From assembly GCF_023715415.1 (NCBI RefSeq), contig NZ_JAMBOB010000007.1:283183-347182 (forward strand): a DNA stretch of 64,000 nt, in the 5' to 3' direction. Below, piece by piece: positions 9,629-18,028 of the stretch (position 1 is the stretch's first letter; each line of letters opens with the position of its first letter). Below the pieces are notes generated by a model. The model had not been told where the DNA came from. It made no database searches and was given only the letters and a program-made list of their open reading frames with translations. The DNA comes from Neobacillus niacini. GTDB lineage: Bacteria > Bacillota > Bacilli > Bacillales > Cytobacillaceae. The position numbers and the translations under genes were made by a program.

Positions 9629-10048
9629 TTGGCATCCATCAATTCAATCCATTCCTATTCAGCTCAAACAGTGAGCACTCAGCCAAAAAAGGAAATGGGA
9701 AAAGAACAGTTCTTGAAAATATTGGTTACACAGCTTCAAAACCAGGACCCTACAAAACCAATGGAGGATAGGGAAATGATTGGGCAAATGGCTCAATTAA
9801 GTGTATTGGAACAATTATCTAACTTAAACCAATCGTTATCCTCCTATTTATTTTCCAATAATGAAAAAAATTTGAGTCAATATTCAAGTATGTTGGAAAA
9901 GAAAGTCACTTGGACAAATCCGGAAATGAACCAGCTTGAGAGTGGGATAGTGACTGGAATCAACTATAAAGACAATCAAGTTTATTTTCAAATAGGTGAA
10001 CAAGAAATCGCATCAACTGAAATCAAATCAGTCGAAGTAAACAAATAA
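9629..10048 (+). CDS. flgD: Flagellar hook assembly scaffold protein
   Basis: Hook-capping protein needed for FlgE polymerisation. The 139-residue protein carries the FlgD N-terminal signature (EQFLKILVTQLQNQDPTKPMED and QMAQLSVLEQLSNL). It lacks the long C-terminal Ig-like region of proteobacterial FlgD, as is usual in Bacillus. The start is TTG with a very strong AAAGGAGGGG ribosome binding site. It lies 20 bases after fliK and 14 before flgE. Confidence 0.95.
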   Translation: MASINSIHSYSAQTVSTQPKKEMGKEQFLKILVTQLQNQDPTKPMEDREMIGQMAQLSVLEQLSNLNQSLSSYLFSNNEKNLSQYSSMLEKKVTWTNPEMNQLESGIVTGINYKDNQVYFQIGEQEIASTEIKSVEVNK

Positions 10049-10062
10049 TTGGAGGAATAAAC

Positions 10063-10914
10063 ATGCTACGTTCATTAAACTCAGGAGTATCTGGACTTCG
10101 TGCATTTCAAACAAAGCTCGATGTTATTGGTAATAATATCGCGAATGTAAATACAACCGGATTTAAAAAAAGCCGTGTTGTTTTTGAAGATTTATTTAGT
10201 CAGACCATTAAAAATGCTACAGCCGCAACGGAGATCTCTGGAGGGGTAAATCCGCTTCAAATAGGCATTGGGACAAATGTGGCGAGCGTGGATCAATTAT
10301 TCTCCCCAGGGAGTCCAACTACTACAAATAATGTCAACGATTTATATCTAGATGGCGACGGGTTTTTTGTAGTTCAAAACGGCTCAGGGACGCAATATTT
10401 AACTAGAGCAGGAAATTTTTCATTAGATAGTTTAAACCATTTAGTTAATCCGGATGGAATGTTAGTAATGGATACTAGTGATCCACAAGAACCAATCATC
10501 ATACCAGCTGATGCTGTAACTTATTCGATTGATTCTAATGGGATCATTACTGGCGTTAATGCTTTGGGTGAGCGAATCTTAGGTGTAGATGCAAATGGAA
10601 ATTCTGTTACTGATCCTAATGCTCAATATAATCCAATTAAAATTGCAATAGCAACTGTTGACAATCCCAATGGTTTAAAGAAATTAGGAGGATCTTTATA
10701 TACTACAACCACTAACTCAGGTGATGTTGAGATTCCCAATCGAAATGGGATTACGAACACACAAATTATTACTGGTGCACTTGAAATGTCTAATGTTGAT
10801 TTAGCAGAAGAAATGACTGATATGATTACAGCACAGCGTGGATTCCAAGCAAACTCTAAAATTATCACTACTTCTGATATGATTTTAGATGAATTGATAA
10901 ACTTAAAACGTTAA
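10063..10914 (+). CDS. flgE: Flagellar hook protein (short Bacillus-type FlgE)
   Basis: Hook subunit of 283 residues, close to the short FlgE of B. subtilis. It has the rod/hook N-terminal motif (MLRSLNSGVSGLRAFQTKLDVIGNNIANVNTTGFK), an internal LYLDGDGFFVVQNG, and the C-terminal D0 helix (NVDLAEEMTDMITAQRGFQANSK). A TTGGAGGAA ribosome binding site precedes the ATG. A distal-rod FlgG is possible by family similarity, but the position after fliK-flgD supports the hook. The small FlbD-like gene that usually follows flgE is absent. Confidence 0.92.
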   Translation: MLRSLNSGVSGLRAFQTKLDVIGNNIANVNTTGFKKSRVVFEDLFSQTIKNATAATEISGGVNPLQIGIGTNVASVDQLFSPGSPTTTNNVNDLYLDGDGFFVVQNGSGTQYLTRAGNFSLDSLNHLVNPDGMLVMDTSDPQEPIIIPADAVTYSIDSNGIITGVNALGERILGVDANGNSVTDPNAQYNPIKIAIATVDNPNGLKKLGGSLYTTTTNSGDVEIPNRNGITNTQIITGALEMSNVDLAEEMTDMITAQRGFQANSKIITTSDMILDELINLKR

Positions 10915-10946
10915 GGCTGAAGCATTAGTAGTCGGATAGATATGAA

Positions 10947-10990
10947 AATAGAAAAAGAGGGAAACGATGGATTCCCTCTTTTTCTATTCG
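10947..10990 (+). terminator. Terminator after flgE
   Basis: AATAGAAAAAGAGGGAA (10947-10963) pairs with TTCCCTCTTTTTCTATT (10972-10988). It separates the fliK-flgD-flgE group from fliM. Confidence 0.9.
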
Positions 10991-11025
10991 TTTTTGTCGA
11001 AATAAATTGTGAAAGGAATAACTAG

Positions 11026-11973
11026 ATGACATATCGTGATGCGATTTTAGAAAAGGAACGGACGGAACACAACGATACATCCAATGTGATAACCTATGAT
11101 TTCAAAAAAGCCTTAAGGCTTTCGATGGATCAGGTTCGGGCACTAACGAAAATTCATGAGAGTTTTGCTTATCAGTTTTCTTCTAATATTTCTGTTCAGT
11201 TACGGACAATCTTTCAAGTGGAAGTCATATCAGTTGAACAGATTTTATACCAGGACTTTATTAAGCTGCTGCCCAACAACACGATATTAAGTGTATTTGA
11301 AGCAGGCAGACAAGAAATTCGCATGGCTATGGACTTGAACCCGCAGATGGCATTTACAATGATGGATCGTTTCTTAGGAGGAAAAGGAACCATCGAGGTA
11401 CCGGAGCGACTTTCGATTACCCCGATTGAAACGAATATTCTCAAGCGTTTTTTTGAAGGAATGGCCCAATCGCTGCAAAAAGCCTGGTCTGAAGTTATGA
11501 CCCTAAGTCTAAAGGTAATGGATCTGGAGACTAATCCTCAGTATTTGCAGCTGACAGTCCCGACCGAAACAGTCATTGTTATTGTTTTTAACGTGAGATT
11601 AGGAGATGATGTAGAACGAATGCATCTTTGCATTCCTTATACATTATTAGAACCGTTTATCCCTAAACTTTCTTCCCATAATTGGTATGGTAAGAATCAT
11701 AATCAAAATGGAAAAAATAAAGAGGAAAATGGGTTATTACAAGAGCGCCTTGAACATTTAACGGTGCCCGTTAGTGCCGAATTAGGCAGAGCGAAAATTA
11801 CGATTGAAGAATTTCTTGGCTTAAGCGTCAATGATGTGATTCAGTTAGATCAGCTCGTCGGTGAGCCGCTTCAAATTAAAATTAATGAACAAACAAAATT
11901 TCTTGCGCATCCGGGTACAAAAAAGTCCCGTTTGGCTGTAAAGATTGAGCATGTAATAGAAGGAGAAGACTAA
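11026..11973 (+). CDS. fliM: Flagellar motor switch protein FliM lacking the N-terminal CheY-binding motif
   Basis: C-ring component. The 315-residue protein has the CheC-like middle domain (about 45-225, with FMMDRFLGGKG-type core FTMMDRFLGGKG) and a C-terminal SpoA domain (about 245-315, VPVSAELGRAKITIEEFLGLSVNDVI). It begins at MTYRDAILEKERTEH, and a TAG lies in frame directly before the ATG (11023-11025), so no longer N-terminus is possible. The usual N-terminal EIDALL helix that binds phospho-CheY is therefore missing; the next gene carries it. The ATG has AAAGGAATAAC upstream. Confidence 0.92.
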   Translation: MTYRDAILEKERTEHNDTSNVITYDFKKALRLSMDQVRALTKIHESFAYQFSSNISVQLRTIFQVEVISVEQILYQDFIKLLPNNTILSVFEAGRQEIRMAMDLNPQMAFTMMDRFLGGKGTIEVPERLSITPIETNILKRFFEGMAQSLQKAWSEVMTLSLKVMDLETNPQYLQLTVPTETVIVIVFNVRLGDDVERMHLCIPYTLLEPFIPKLSSHNWYGKNHNQNGKNKEENGLLQERLEHLTVPVSAELGRAKITIEEFLGLSVNDVIQLDQLVGEPLQIKINEQTKFLAHPGTKKSRLAVKIEHVIEGED

Positions 11974-11974
11974 T

Positions 11975-12349
11975 ATGATGGATAAGGGGAATCTCACCCA
12001 AGAGGAAATCGATATACTTCTTGGTAAAGGTCAACAACCGGAAGAAAAGGCATCTTTCCGATTTACAGAGTTTTCAACTGAGACAAACGAACAAGGTTCA
12101 GAGGATTCTTTGAACATGGGGCTGCTGCTTGATATTCCATTAGAAATCGTCGTGGAACTTGGAAGGACTAAAAAGAAAATCAGTGAAGTCCTCGAATTAA
12201 CTAGTGGATCCATTCTCGACTTAGAAAAAATGGCCGGAGAACCAGTGGATGTGTATGTGAACAATAAACTCGTTGCAAAAGGCGAAGTGGTCGTGATTGA
12301 CGAGCATTTTGGTGTAAGAATAACGGAAATTGCTTCAACTCCTTTCTAG
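11975..12349 (+). CDS. fliN: FliN/FliY-type switch protein 1, with an N-terminal EIDILL motif
   Basis: C-ring protein of 124 residues. Its C-terminal SpoA domain (about 45-120: LLDIPLEIVVELGRTKKKI, GSILDLEKMAGEPVDVYVN, VRITEI) is typical FliN. The N-terminus, LTQEEIDILLGKG, is the phospho-CheY-binding motif normally found on FliM and FliY. The central CheC phosphatase domain of B. subtilis FliY is absent. It follows fliM by one base with AGGAGAAG as ribosome binding site. A second fliN lies at 19831. Confidence 0.92.
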   Translation: MMDKGNLTQEEIDILLGKGQQPEEKASFRFTEFSTETNEQGSEDSLNMGLLLDIPLEIVVELGRTKKKISEVLELTSGSILDLEKMAGEPVDVYVNNKLVAKGEVVVIDEHFGVRITEIASTPF

Positions 12350-12372
12350 GTTTGTTCACAATGGAGGCTTGT

Positions 12373-12732
12373 ATGATAGAGAAAAAAGAGGATTTGCTTA
12401 AACAGTATTTTCAGTTATCTAAGGCGATGCACGATGCATTAGTTCATGGGGAGGATGATGATTTTATCAGTTTGTTAGAGAAACGTGAAACGATCATTAC
12501 TTCTATTAATCAACTAGAAAAAAAAGCCGGAAGTCGTCTAATGAACGACCAAATTAATCAGTTACTTAAGGTGCAGCTTAAACTAGAGGAAGAAATTCAA
12601 AGTGAACTCCAAAATTCCTTAGAAAAAATGGCTAAACAGGTTCGTTTTGCCCAGAATGAAACCTTTTTAACAAAACAATATGAAGGAAACACCCCTGTGT
12701 CCAAAGGTGTTTTTTATGATCAAAAGAAATAA
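12373..12732 (+). CDS. fliT: FliT-like flagellar export chaperone
   Basis: A 119-residue, all-helical, charged protein (LLKQYFQLSKAMHDALVHGEDDDFISLLEKRETIITSIN) whose size and position directly before fliS fit FliT-type chaperones of FliD. The start is ATG 12373 with GGAGG five bases upstream, rather than the upstream TTG. Sequence identity to FliT is low by eye, so the name rests largely on context. A FlgN-like role is the alternative. Confidence 0.65.
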   Translation: MIEKKEDLLKQYFQLSKAMHDALVHGEDDDFISLLEKRETIITSINQLEKKAGSRLMNDQINQLLKVQLKLEEEIQSELQNSLEKMAKQVRFAQNETFLTKQYEGNTPVSKGVFYDQKK

Positions 12733-12760
12733 AAAAGAATCATTGAAGGAGAAACGATAG

Positions 12761-13132
12761 ATGGTAAATGCAAATGAGGTCTATCAAAATAATCAAGTAA
12801 CAACCGCCAAACCGGAAGAATTGACGCTCATGCTCTATAACGGCGGTTTAAGATTTTTACGGCAAGCTCAACTAGCGATTGAGAAGAGGGATTTTCCAAA
12901 AGCGCACACTCTCATCATCAAAACGCAGGATATTCTAACAGAATTCATGGTAACGTTGAATATGGAGTATGAGATCTCCCATTCTCTCTTTTCTTTATAT
13001 GAATATATGAAACGGAAATTAATTGAAGCCAATGTGTCAAAGGATTTGGTGATTTTGGCTGAAGTACAAGGTATGCTGCTAGAACTCAAGAATACTTGGG
13101 CAGAAGCGATGAAAAAGGATAAAAATTCCTAA
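12761..13132 (+). CDS. fliS: Flagellin export chaperone FliS
   Basis: Binds the flagellin C-terminus and keeps it unpolymerised before export. The 123-residue protein has FliS hallmarks: YQNNQVTTAKPEELTLMLYNGGLRFLRQA near the N-terminus and a four-helix layout with LYEYMKRKLIEANVSKD. GAAGGAGAAA precedes the ATG. It ends the fliM-fliN1-fliT-fliS group and is followed by a terminator. Confidence 0.95.
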   Translation: MVNANEVYQNNQVTTAKPEELTLMLYNGGLRFLRQAQLAIEKRDFPKAHTLIIKTQDILTEFMVTLNMEYEISHSLFSLYEYMKRKLIEANVSKDLVILAEVQGMLLELKNTWAEAMKKDKNS

Positions 13133-13156
13133 TGCAAGAGCATTGGGAATTTTTTA
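13121..13156 (+). terminator. Terminator after fliS
   Basis: AAATTCCTAATGC / GCATTGGGAATTT with a T-run; the stem begins inside the last codons of fliS. Confidence 0.88.
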
Positions 13157-13486
13157 TGCACCAGCCCTCTTTGCTTAATTATTCCAGTATATCAAAAGAT
13201 AGGTGTTGAGTCCTGAAATCGTCCATAGAGTCATTTCGGAATACATAAAGAGACATTTCATGACAAAACAAGGACGTTTTGTAAAAAAATGTGGTGTTTA
13301 TATAGGAATAAATGCATAACAATTAAACTTTATCGGTTCTGATATGCAGAAAACATAGTACTTTAGAACCTTTTTTTCGGTTAATGTTACTAATTGATTT
13401 CGATTTTATTACAATGGTACTAAAGCATATTGTAGAATTATGTAATATATTGTTTTATTTTGTAAAGTGAAGGTAGGTAGATTTTG
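13157..13486 (+). other. Non-coding leader region upstream of the flgB operon
   Basis: About 330 bases without a gene, AT-rich, between the fliS terminator and flgB. It holds a second terminator-like hairpin (13335-13377) but no clear SigD promoter. SigA-like hexamers are present but none is convincing. Confidence 0.6.
13335..13377 (+). terminator. Terminator-like hairpin in the flgB leader
   Basis: GGTTCT (13335-13340) / AGAACC (13365-13370) followed by seven T, with a 24-base loop. It stands 110 bases before flgB and 180 after the fliS terminator, so it may be an attenuator of the large operon or end a small RNA. Confidence 0.6.
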
Positions 13487-13873
13487 ATGAATCCAATCAT
13501 AGGGGTTATGTCACGTGCGATGGATGCTTCCTCTTTACGGCAGAATGCCATTTCTAATAATATCGCCAATGCGGATACTCCTAATTTTAAACCCACTCAT
13601 GTTTCTTTCGAGAATCTTTTACAGCAAGAAATAAGTAGTACCTTTACTGGCAGTCGTACCGATAGCAAACATTTTACAATTGGAAGAACTGACCAGATCC
13701 CGATACCAAAATCTTTCCAAGATAACGTATTGATGAAAAACAGTAAAAATGGTGTCGATTTAGATTATGAGATGACAGAGATGAGTAAAAACGCACTCTG
13801 GTATCAATCATTGACGTACGGAATCAACGAAGAATTTAATTTATTGAAGATGTCTATTAGAGGGAGCCGATAA
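13487..13873 (+). CDS. flgB: Flagellar basal-body rod protein FlgB
   Basis: Proximal rod subunit, 128 residues, with the rod signature SLRQNAISNNIANADTPNFK and the C-terminal D0 helix. ATG 13487 is preferred to TTG 13484 because AAGGTAGGTAG lies at a suitable distance. It is the first gene of a long co-directional operon in which most genes overlap or are less than 20 bases apart. Confidence 0.95.
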   Translation: MNPIIGVMSRAMDASSLRQNAISNNIANADTPNFKPTHVSFENLLQQEISSTFTGSRTDSKHFTIGRTDQIPIPKSFQDNVLMKNSKNGVDLDYEMTEMSKNALWYQSLTYGINEEFNLLKMSIRGSR

Positions 13874-13875
13874 TC

Positions 13876-14316
13876 ATGTCAATCTTTCAATCACTAGCCA
13901 CTAGCGGTTCTGCGCTAACGGCACACCGTCTGAAATTAGATGTGGTCTCCTCGAATATTGCGAATGCTAATACGACCAGAGGGGAATTTGTTAACGGAGA
14001 ATGGATACCTTATCGTAGAAAAATGGTAGAACTCGAGACGAAACAAGCGGCCTTGTTCGATTCTTTTTTACAAAAAGAAATGAACCTTGGTGGTGTCCGC
14101 GTCAATCGAATTGTCGAGGATTCTACACCATTCCGCCCAGTTTTTGATCCTACTAATCCGGACAGTAATGAGCAGGGGTATGTAATGATGCCAAATGTTG
14201 ACATTACGAAGGAAATGGTCGATTTAATGTCAACATCAAGAGCTTATGAAGCGAATATAACTGCATTTAATGCAGGAAAATCAATGATGGAAAAAGCACT
14301 CACGATTGGAAGATAA
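13876..14316 (+). CDS. flgC: Flagellar basal-body rod protein FlgC
   Basis: Proximal rod subunit, 146 residues, with TAHRLKLDVVSSNIANANTT at the N-terminus and VDITKEMVDLMSTSRAYEANITAFN at the C-terminus. It starts two bases after flgB, whose 3' end carries the ribosome binding site (AGAGGGAG). Confidence 0.96.
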   Translation: MSIFQSLATSGSALTAHRLKLDVVSSNIANANTTRGEFVNGEWIPYRRKMVELETKQAALFDSFLQKEMNLGGVRVNRIVEDSTPFRPVFDPTNPDSNEQGYVMMPNVDITKEMVDLMSTSRAYEANITAFNAGKSMMEKALTIGR

Positions 14317-14326
14317 GGAGAATTTA

Positions 14327-14623
14327 ATGGTTAATATATCAGCTATCCAACCAACTAACAATGGTTTACTAACTTTAAGTAAACCTCAAAACACAGCACG
14401 TTCATCCTCATTTGAATCTATGTTAAATCAGTATATCGATCAAGCAAATCTTTCAGTTAAAGATTTTGAGAACAAATCACTATCTTTAGCAAAAGGTGAA
14501 ACAGTTAACTTACATGATGTTACGATTGCTGCTCAAAAAGCAAGCATAGCGGTTCAGTTAACGACACATGTTCGAGATAAAGCAGTAGAAGCCTATCAAG
14601 AAATGATGAGAATGCAAGTTTAA
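14327..14623 (+). CDS. fliE: Flagellar hook-basal body protein FliE
   Basis: Links the MS ring to the rod. The 98-residue product has the FliE core (SFESMLNQYIDQANLSVKDFE, LHDVTIAAQKASIAVQLTTHVRDKAVEAYQEMMRMQV). ATG 14327 is chosen over an earlier in-frame ATG inside flgC because AAGGAG stands just upstream. Confidence 0.95.
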   Translation: MVNISAIQPTNNGLLTLSKPQNTARSSSFESMLNQYIDQANLSVKDFENKSLSLAKGETVNLHDVTIAAQKASIAVQLTTHVRDKAVEAYQEMMRMQV

Positions 14624-14643
14624 TAGAATTCTAAGGAGCGGCC

Positions 14644-16254
14644 ATGAATCAGCAGATAAGGGAACAAAAAGAAAAAATAAGTGGATATTGGAATTCAGTA
14701 AGCAAAAAAAATAAGATTCTTTATAGTGGACTTTTCCTTTTTATTATCGTGGCATTGTCTTTTACCATTTATTTTGTTTCTAAACCAACCTATGTCCCGC
14801 TATTTAATAATGAATTGAGTCAACAGGAAATTGGAGATGTCAAGGCGGAGCTCGATCGTCAAGGTGTTACTGACTACAAGTTAGAAAACAATGGGACAAC
14901 CATTTCCGTTCCTGCTGAAGAAGCTTCTAATTTGTTGGTCTCATTGGCCGCAAAGGGGCTTCCGAAAACAGGAACGATTAGTTTTTCCGAGATGACCAAA
15001 GACTTGAAATTTGGTGCCACTGATCGCCAGCTGGATGCCATGGAGAGAGAAGCCCTTCAAGGACAAGTGGAGTCTTTGTTAACCCATGTAAGTGGTGTTA
15101 AGAGTGCACAGGTTGTGGTTTCGACCCCGGAGGAAAGTTTGTTTGTCCGCCCTGATGAAAAAGGGCAGGCGACTGCATCTGTTGTTGTAGAATTGGAACC
15201 AGGGGTGGACCTTACGCCAAAGCAAATCCAAACCCTCTATCATCTTGTTTCTAAGAGTATTCCCAATCTGCCAAAAGAGAATATCATAATGACCGACCAA
15301 GGAGGTCAAGGATTGGATGATACTTCCCAAGATGAGCTCCTATCGGAGAACTACAACAAGCAGAGGAAAATTCAAAACGATGTAGAAACGGATATTCAAA
15401 AAGATCTTCAGCAAATGCTTGGAACAATAATGGGCCACGATAAAGTGATGATACAAACGTTTGTAAGATTGAATTTTGATCAGGTACAAACAGAAGAAAA
15501 CCTTGTTGAACCGGTAAATGAAGAAACGAACGAGGGTATTGTCATTAGTGCGGAAGAGATTTCTAAAACGTATAATGGGCAAGAAAATCCGACAGGGGTA
15601 GCGGGAACAGGTGAAACCGATGTTCCTAGTTATGCTGCCGAGGGGACGGCACAAGAATCCACTTCTGAGGAACTCGAAAATCGAGTGAATTATGAAGTAA
15701 ATCGGATTAACAGAAATATTGTTCAAAGTCCTTATAAAATTGATGATGTAACAATAAATGTCGGTGTAGAACCACCTGACCCTGAGAACCCGGACTCTTT
15801 GACGGATGAAACAATTGCGAATATTGAACAAATTCTTTCTAATGTGGTTCGTACCGCTTTAAGTGGTAACCCAGAGTTAACGGATGAGAATGTCGCCTCT
15901 CGTATTACCGTATTTCCTCGTGAGTTTAGCGGTAGGCCGGCGGTGGAACCGAATGAAGAAGAACAGCAAATGGAGATGTCATCCTGGTGGATGTATGCCC
16001 TGATAGGTGCTGGAGCCCTTTTAGCTATTGTAATCCTGACCATTTTCTTTGTTTCACGCCGTCGTCGAAAGCTAGCAGAGGAAGAAGAAGATCTGGAACC
16101 ATTCCCGCTCCTGCCACCTAGGGATACAAGGAGTAAGGAAGAAATTGATATTCAGGAAGAAAAGGCTGCAATTAAGAAGGAAATTGAACAGATGGCCCAG
16201 CATCAGCCTGAAGTTTTTGTTGGTTTATTAAGAAATTGGCTGACTAAGGATTAG
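14644..16254 (+). CDS. fliF: Flagellar MS-ring protein FliF
   Basis: Forms the inner-membrane MS ring. The 536-residue protein has transmembrane segments at about 26-46 and 440-462, the YscJ/FliF ring-building motifs between them (LYNNELS-like LFNNELSQQEIGDVKAEL), and a C-terminal cytoplasmic tail that binds FliG. Length is typical. Ribosome binding site AAGGAGCGG. Confidence 0.96.
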   Translation: MNQQIREQKEKISGYWNSVSKKNKILYSGLFLFIIVALSFTIYFVSKPTYVPLFNNELSQQEIGDVKAELDRQGVTDYKLENNGTTISVPAEEASNLLVSLAAKGLPKTGTISFSEMTKDLKFGATDRQLDAMEREALQGQVESLLTHVSGVKSAQVVVSTPEESLFVRPDEKGQATASVVVELEPGVDLTPKQIQTLYHLVSKSIPNLPKENIIMTDQGGQGLDDTSQDELLSENYNKQRKIQNDVETDIQKDLQQMLGTIMGHDKVMIQTFVRLNFDQVQTEENLVEPVNEETNEGIVISAEEISKTYNGQENPTGVAGTGETDVPSYAAEGTAQESTSEELENRVNYEVNRINRNIVQSPYKIDDVTINVGVEPPDPENPDSLTDETIANIEQILSNVVRTALSGNPELTDENVASRITVFPREFSGRPAVEPNEEEQQMEMSSWWMYALIGAGALLAIVILTIFFVSRRRRKLAEEEEDLEPFPLLPPRDTRSKEEIDIQEEKAAIKKEIEQMAQHQPEVFVGLLRNWLTKD

Positions 16255-16269
16255 GGAAGTGAGAGTGAT

Positions 16270-17280
16270 ATGATGGAGGAATTTACATCGACCCAGAAAG
16301 CAGCCATCTTACTGCTTACATTGGGCCCCGAAGCATCTGCTCAAGTGATGAAACATCTAAGTGAGAGTGAAATTGAAAGTATCACGCAAGAAATTACTCA
16401 ATTACGGAAAGTAACCTCAGATGTCAAAGAAAGAATTGTCATGGAATTTCATGACCTAACCGTAGCTCACCATATTGTGTCTTACGGAGGATTGGATGCA
16501 GCCAAGGACTTTTTAGTGCGCTCTTTCGGGGAAGAAAAAGCAAACAGTTATCTTAATCGTTTAGGAAATGAAGACGGTCGTCCGAGTGAACAACCATTTG
16601 GATATGTGCAAAGGGCTGAACCGATGCAGATTCTAAACCTGTTGCAAAATGAAAAAGCCCAAACGATTGCGCTTGTTTTATCCTATCTTGATGCGGAAAA
16701 AGCAGCAACAATTCTTTCCTCCTTTTCACCTGATCGCCAAATTGATATTGCTAAAAGAATTGCAACGATGGATACGGCAACACCAGAATTTATCGTTCAG
16801 GTGGAACAGGTCTTAAATGAAAAACTATCAATGACAAGCGGACACCAACAAGAAGTGCAGAATGGTGTCGATTCCATTGTCAGCATACTAAACAATGCCG
16901 ACCGTGGAACCGAGAAGAATATTCTTGAAAGAATGGAAGAAGCGGATCCAGAGCTTGCGAATGAAATTAAACAGCGATTGTTTGTCTTTGATGATATCGC
17001 GAACCTTGATAACCGTTCGATTCAGCGGATTCTTATGGAGGTATCGAATGCGGATCTTCCACTTGCGTTAAGAATGGCTGGCGAAACCGTTAAAGACGCC
17101 ATATACCGTAATATCTCAAAACGCCGCTTAGAGGGACTGCAGGAAGAATTATTGTTTGGGGAACCGGTACAAGTAAAAGAAGTTGAAGAAGCGCAGAGCC
17201 GTATCGTAAGTATTGTAAGAAAACTAGAACAAGATGGCGTCATTATTATCGCTAGAAGTGGTGAAGTCGTTCGTGTCTAA
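16270..17280 (+). CDS. fliG: Flagellar motor switch protein FliG
   Basis: Torque-generating C-ring protein, 336 residues. It has FliG N, middle (EPMQILNLLQNEKAQTIALVLSYLD) and C-terminal domains, with the charged torque helix visible (VFDDIANLDNRSIQRILMEV). The start is ATG 16270 or 16273. FliH starts within its last codons. Confidence 0.96.
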   Translation: MMEEFTSTQKAAILLLTLGPEASAQVMKHLSESEIESITQEITQLRKVTSDVKERIVMEFHDLTVAHHIVSYGGLDAAKDFLVRSFGEEKANSYLNRLGNEDGRPSEQPFGYVQRAEPMQILNLLQNEKAQTIALVLSYLDAEKAATILSSFSPDRQIDIAKRIATMDTATPEFIVQVEQVLNEKLSMTSGHQQEVQNGVDSIVSILNNADRGTEKNILERMEEADPELANEIKQRLFVFDDIANLDNRSIQRILMEVSNADLPLALRMAGETVKDAIYRNISKRRLEGLQEELLFGEPVQVKEVEEAQSRIVSIVRKLEQDGVIIIARSGEVVRV

Positions 17281-18028
17281 GTTGTTGAAAGCATATAAAG
17301 TTGTATCTACTCATGAACCGAAAGTTTTAGCGCTGCCGAAGTATGACTCAATCATCGAAGAAGATGTGTTACCCAGCATAGAGCCGCCAATTGATTTTGA
17401 GGGAATGAGGGTAGAATTAGAGCTAGAGCTGTCACGACAGAGGGAACAAGCACTGAAGGACTTAGCTGTTTGGCGCCAACTGGAAGAGAAACAGTTTCAG
17501 AATCAATTAGAGGAAGAAAAAAAGCGCGGCTATCAAGAAGGCTACGAAATGGGGATGGACGAAGGAAGAAATCATGGCCTTCTACAGTATCAAGAACTCA
17601 CCCAAAAGGCGAAGGGTGTTTTAGAACAAGCATACGATGAAAAAATGGCAGTCATCCAAGAAGCAGAGCCGTTTGTTATTGGCCTAAGCGTGGAAATTGC
17701 CGAAAAAATTCTGCAGCAGGAATTAAAGACAAATGAAGAAGCACTGCTTCCGATGATTAAGCAATCACTCACATCGGTTTATGAATCGACTAGTTTAACG
17801 CTTAATGTTTCTCCTCTAGATTACCCCTTTGTCCAAAAGCAAAGGGAGCAGTTATTAGCAGTGATGAATGGCAAAATAGAGGTAAAAATTATGCCTGATT
17901 ATTCCATTCAGCATGGAGGTTGTATTATTCATACCTCTTCCGGCAGTGTTGATGCCCGAATTGATGTTCAATTAAGCGAAATAAAGAAAGCACTTCTTGC
18001 TTATCTGCAGGAGGAACACCATGAGTAG
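17273..18028 (+). CDS. fliH: Flagellar export ATPase regulator FliH
   Basis: Stator-like partner of the FliI ATPase. The 251-residue product has a coiled-coil N-terminal half with the GxxxG-type stretch (KRGYQEGYEMGMDEGRNHG) and a C-terminal FliH/V-ATPase E-like domain. GTG 17273 (reading MSKLLKAYKVVS) is chosen because GGTGA stands 8 bases upstream and the sequence before it is antiparallel to the fliG coding end; it overlaps the fliG stop by 8 bases. Confidence 0.9.
   Translation: MSKLLKAYKVVSTHEPKVLALPKYDSIIEEDVLPSIEPPIDFEGMRVELELELSRQREQALKDLAVWRQLEEKQFQNQLEEEKKRGYQEGYEMGMDEGRNHGLLQYQELTQKAKGVLEQAYDEKMAVIQEAEPFVIGLSVEIAEKILQQELKTNEEALLPMIKQSLTSVYESTSLTLNVSPLDYPFVQKQREQLLAVMNGKIEVKIMPDYSIQHGGCIIHTSSGSVDARIDVQLSEIKKALLAYLQEEHHE

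Noticed and set aside
15079..15831. Reverse-strand frames inside fliF (and similar ones in fliI, flhA, flhB and gerA)
   Set aside because: Opposite-strand shadows of well-supported genes, without ribosome binding sites or motifs.
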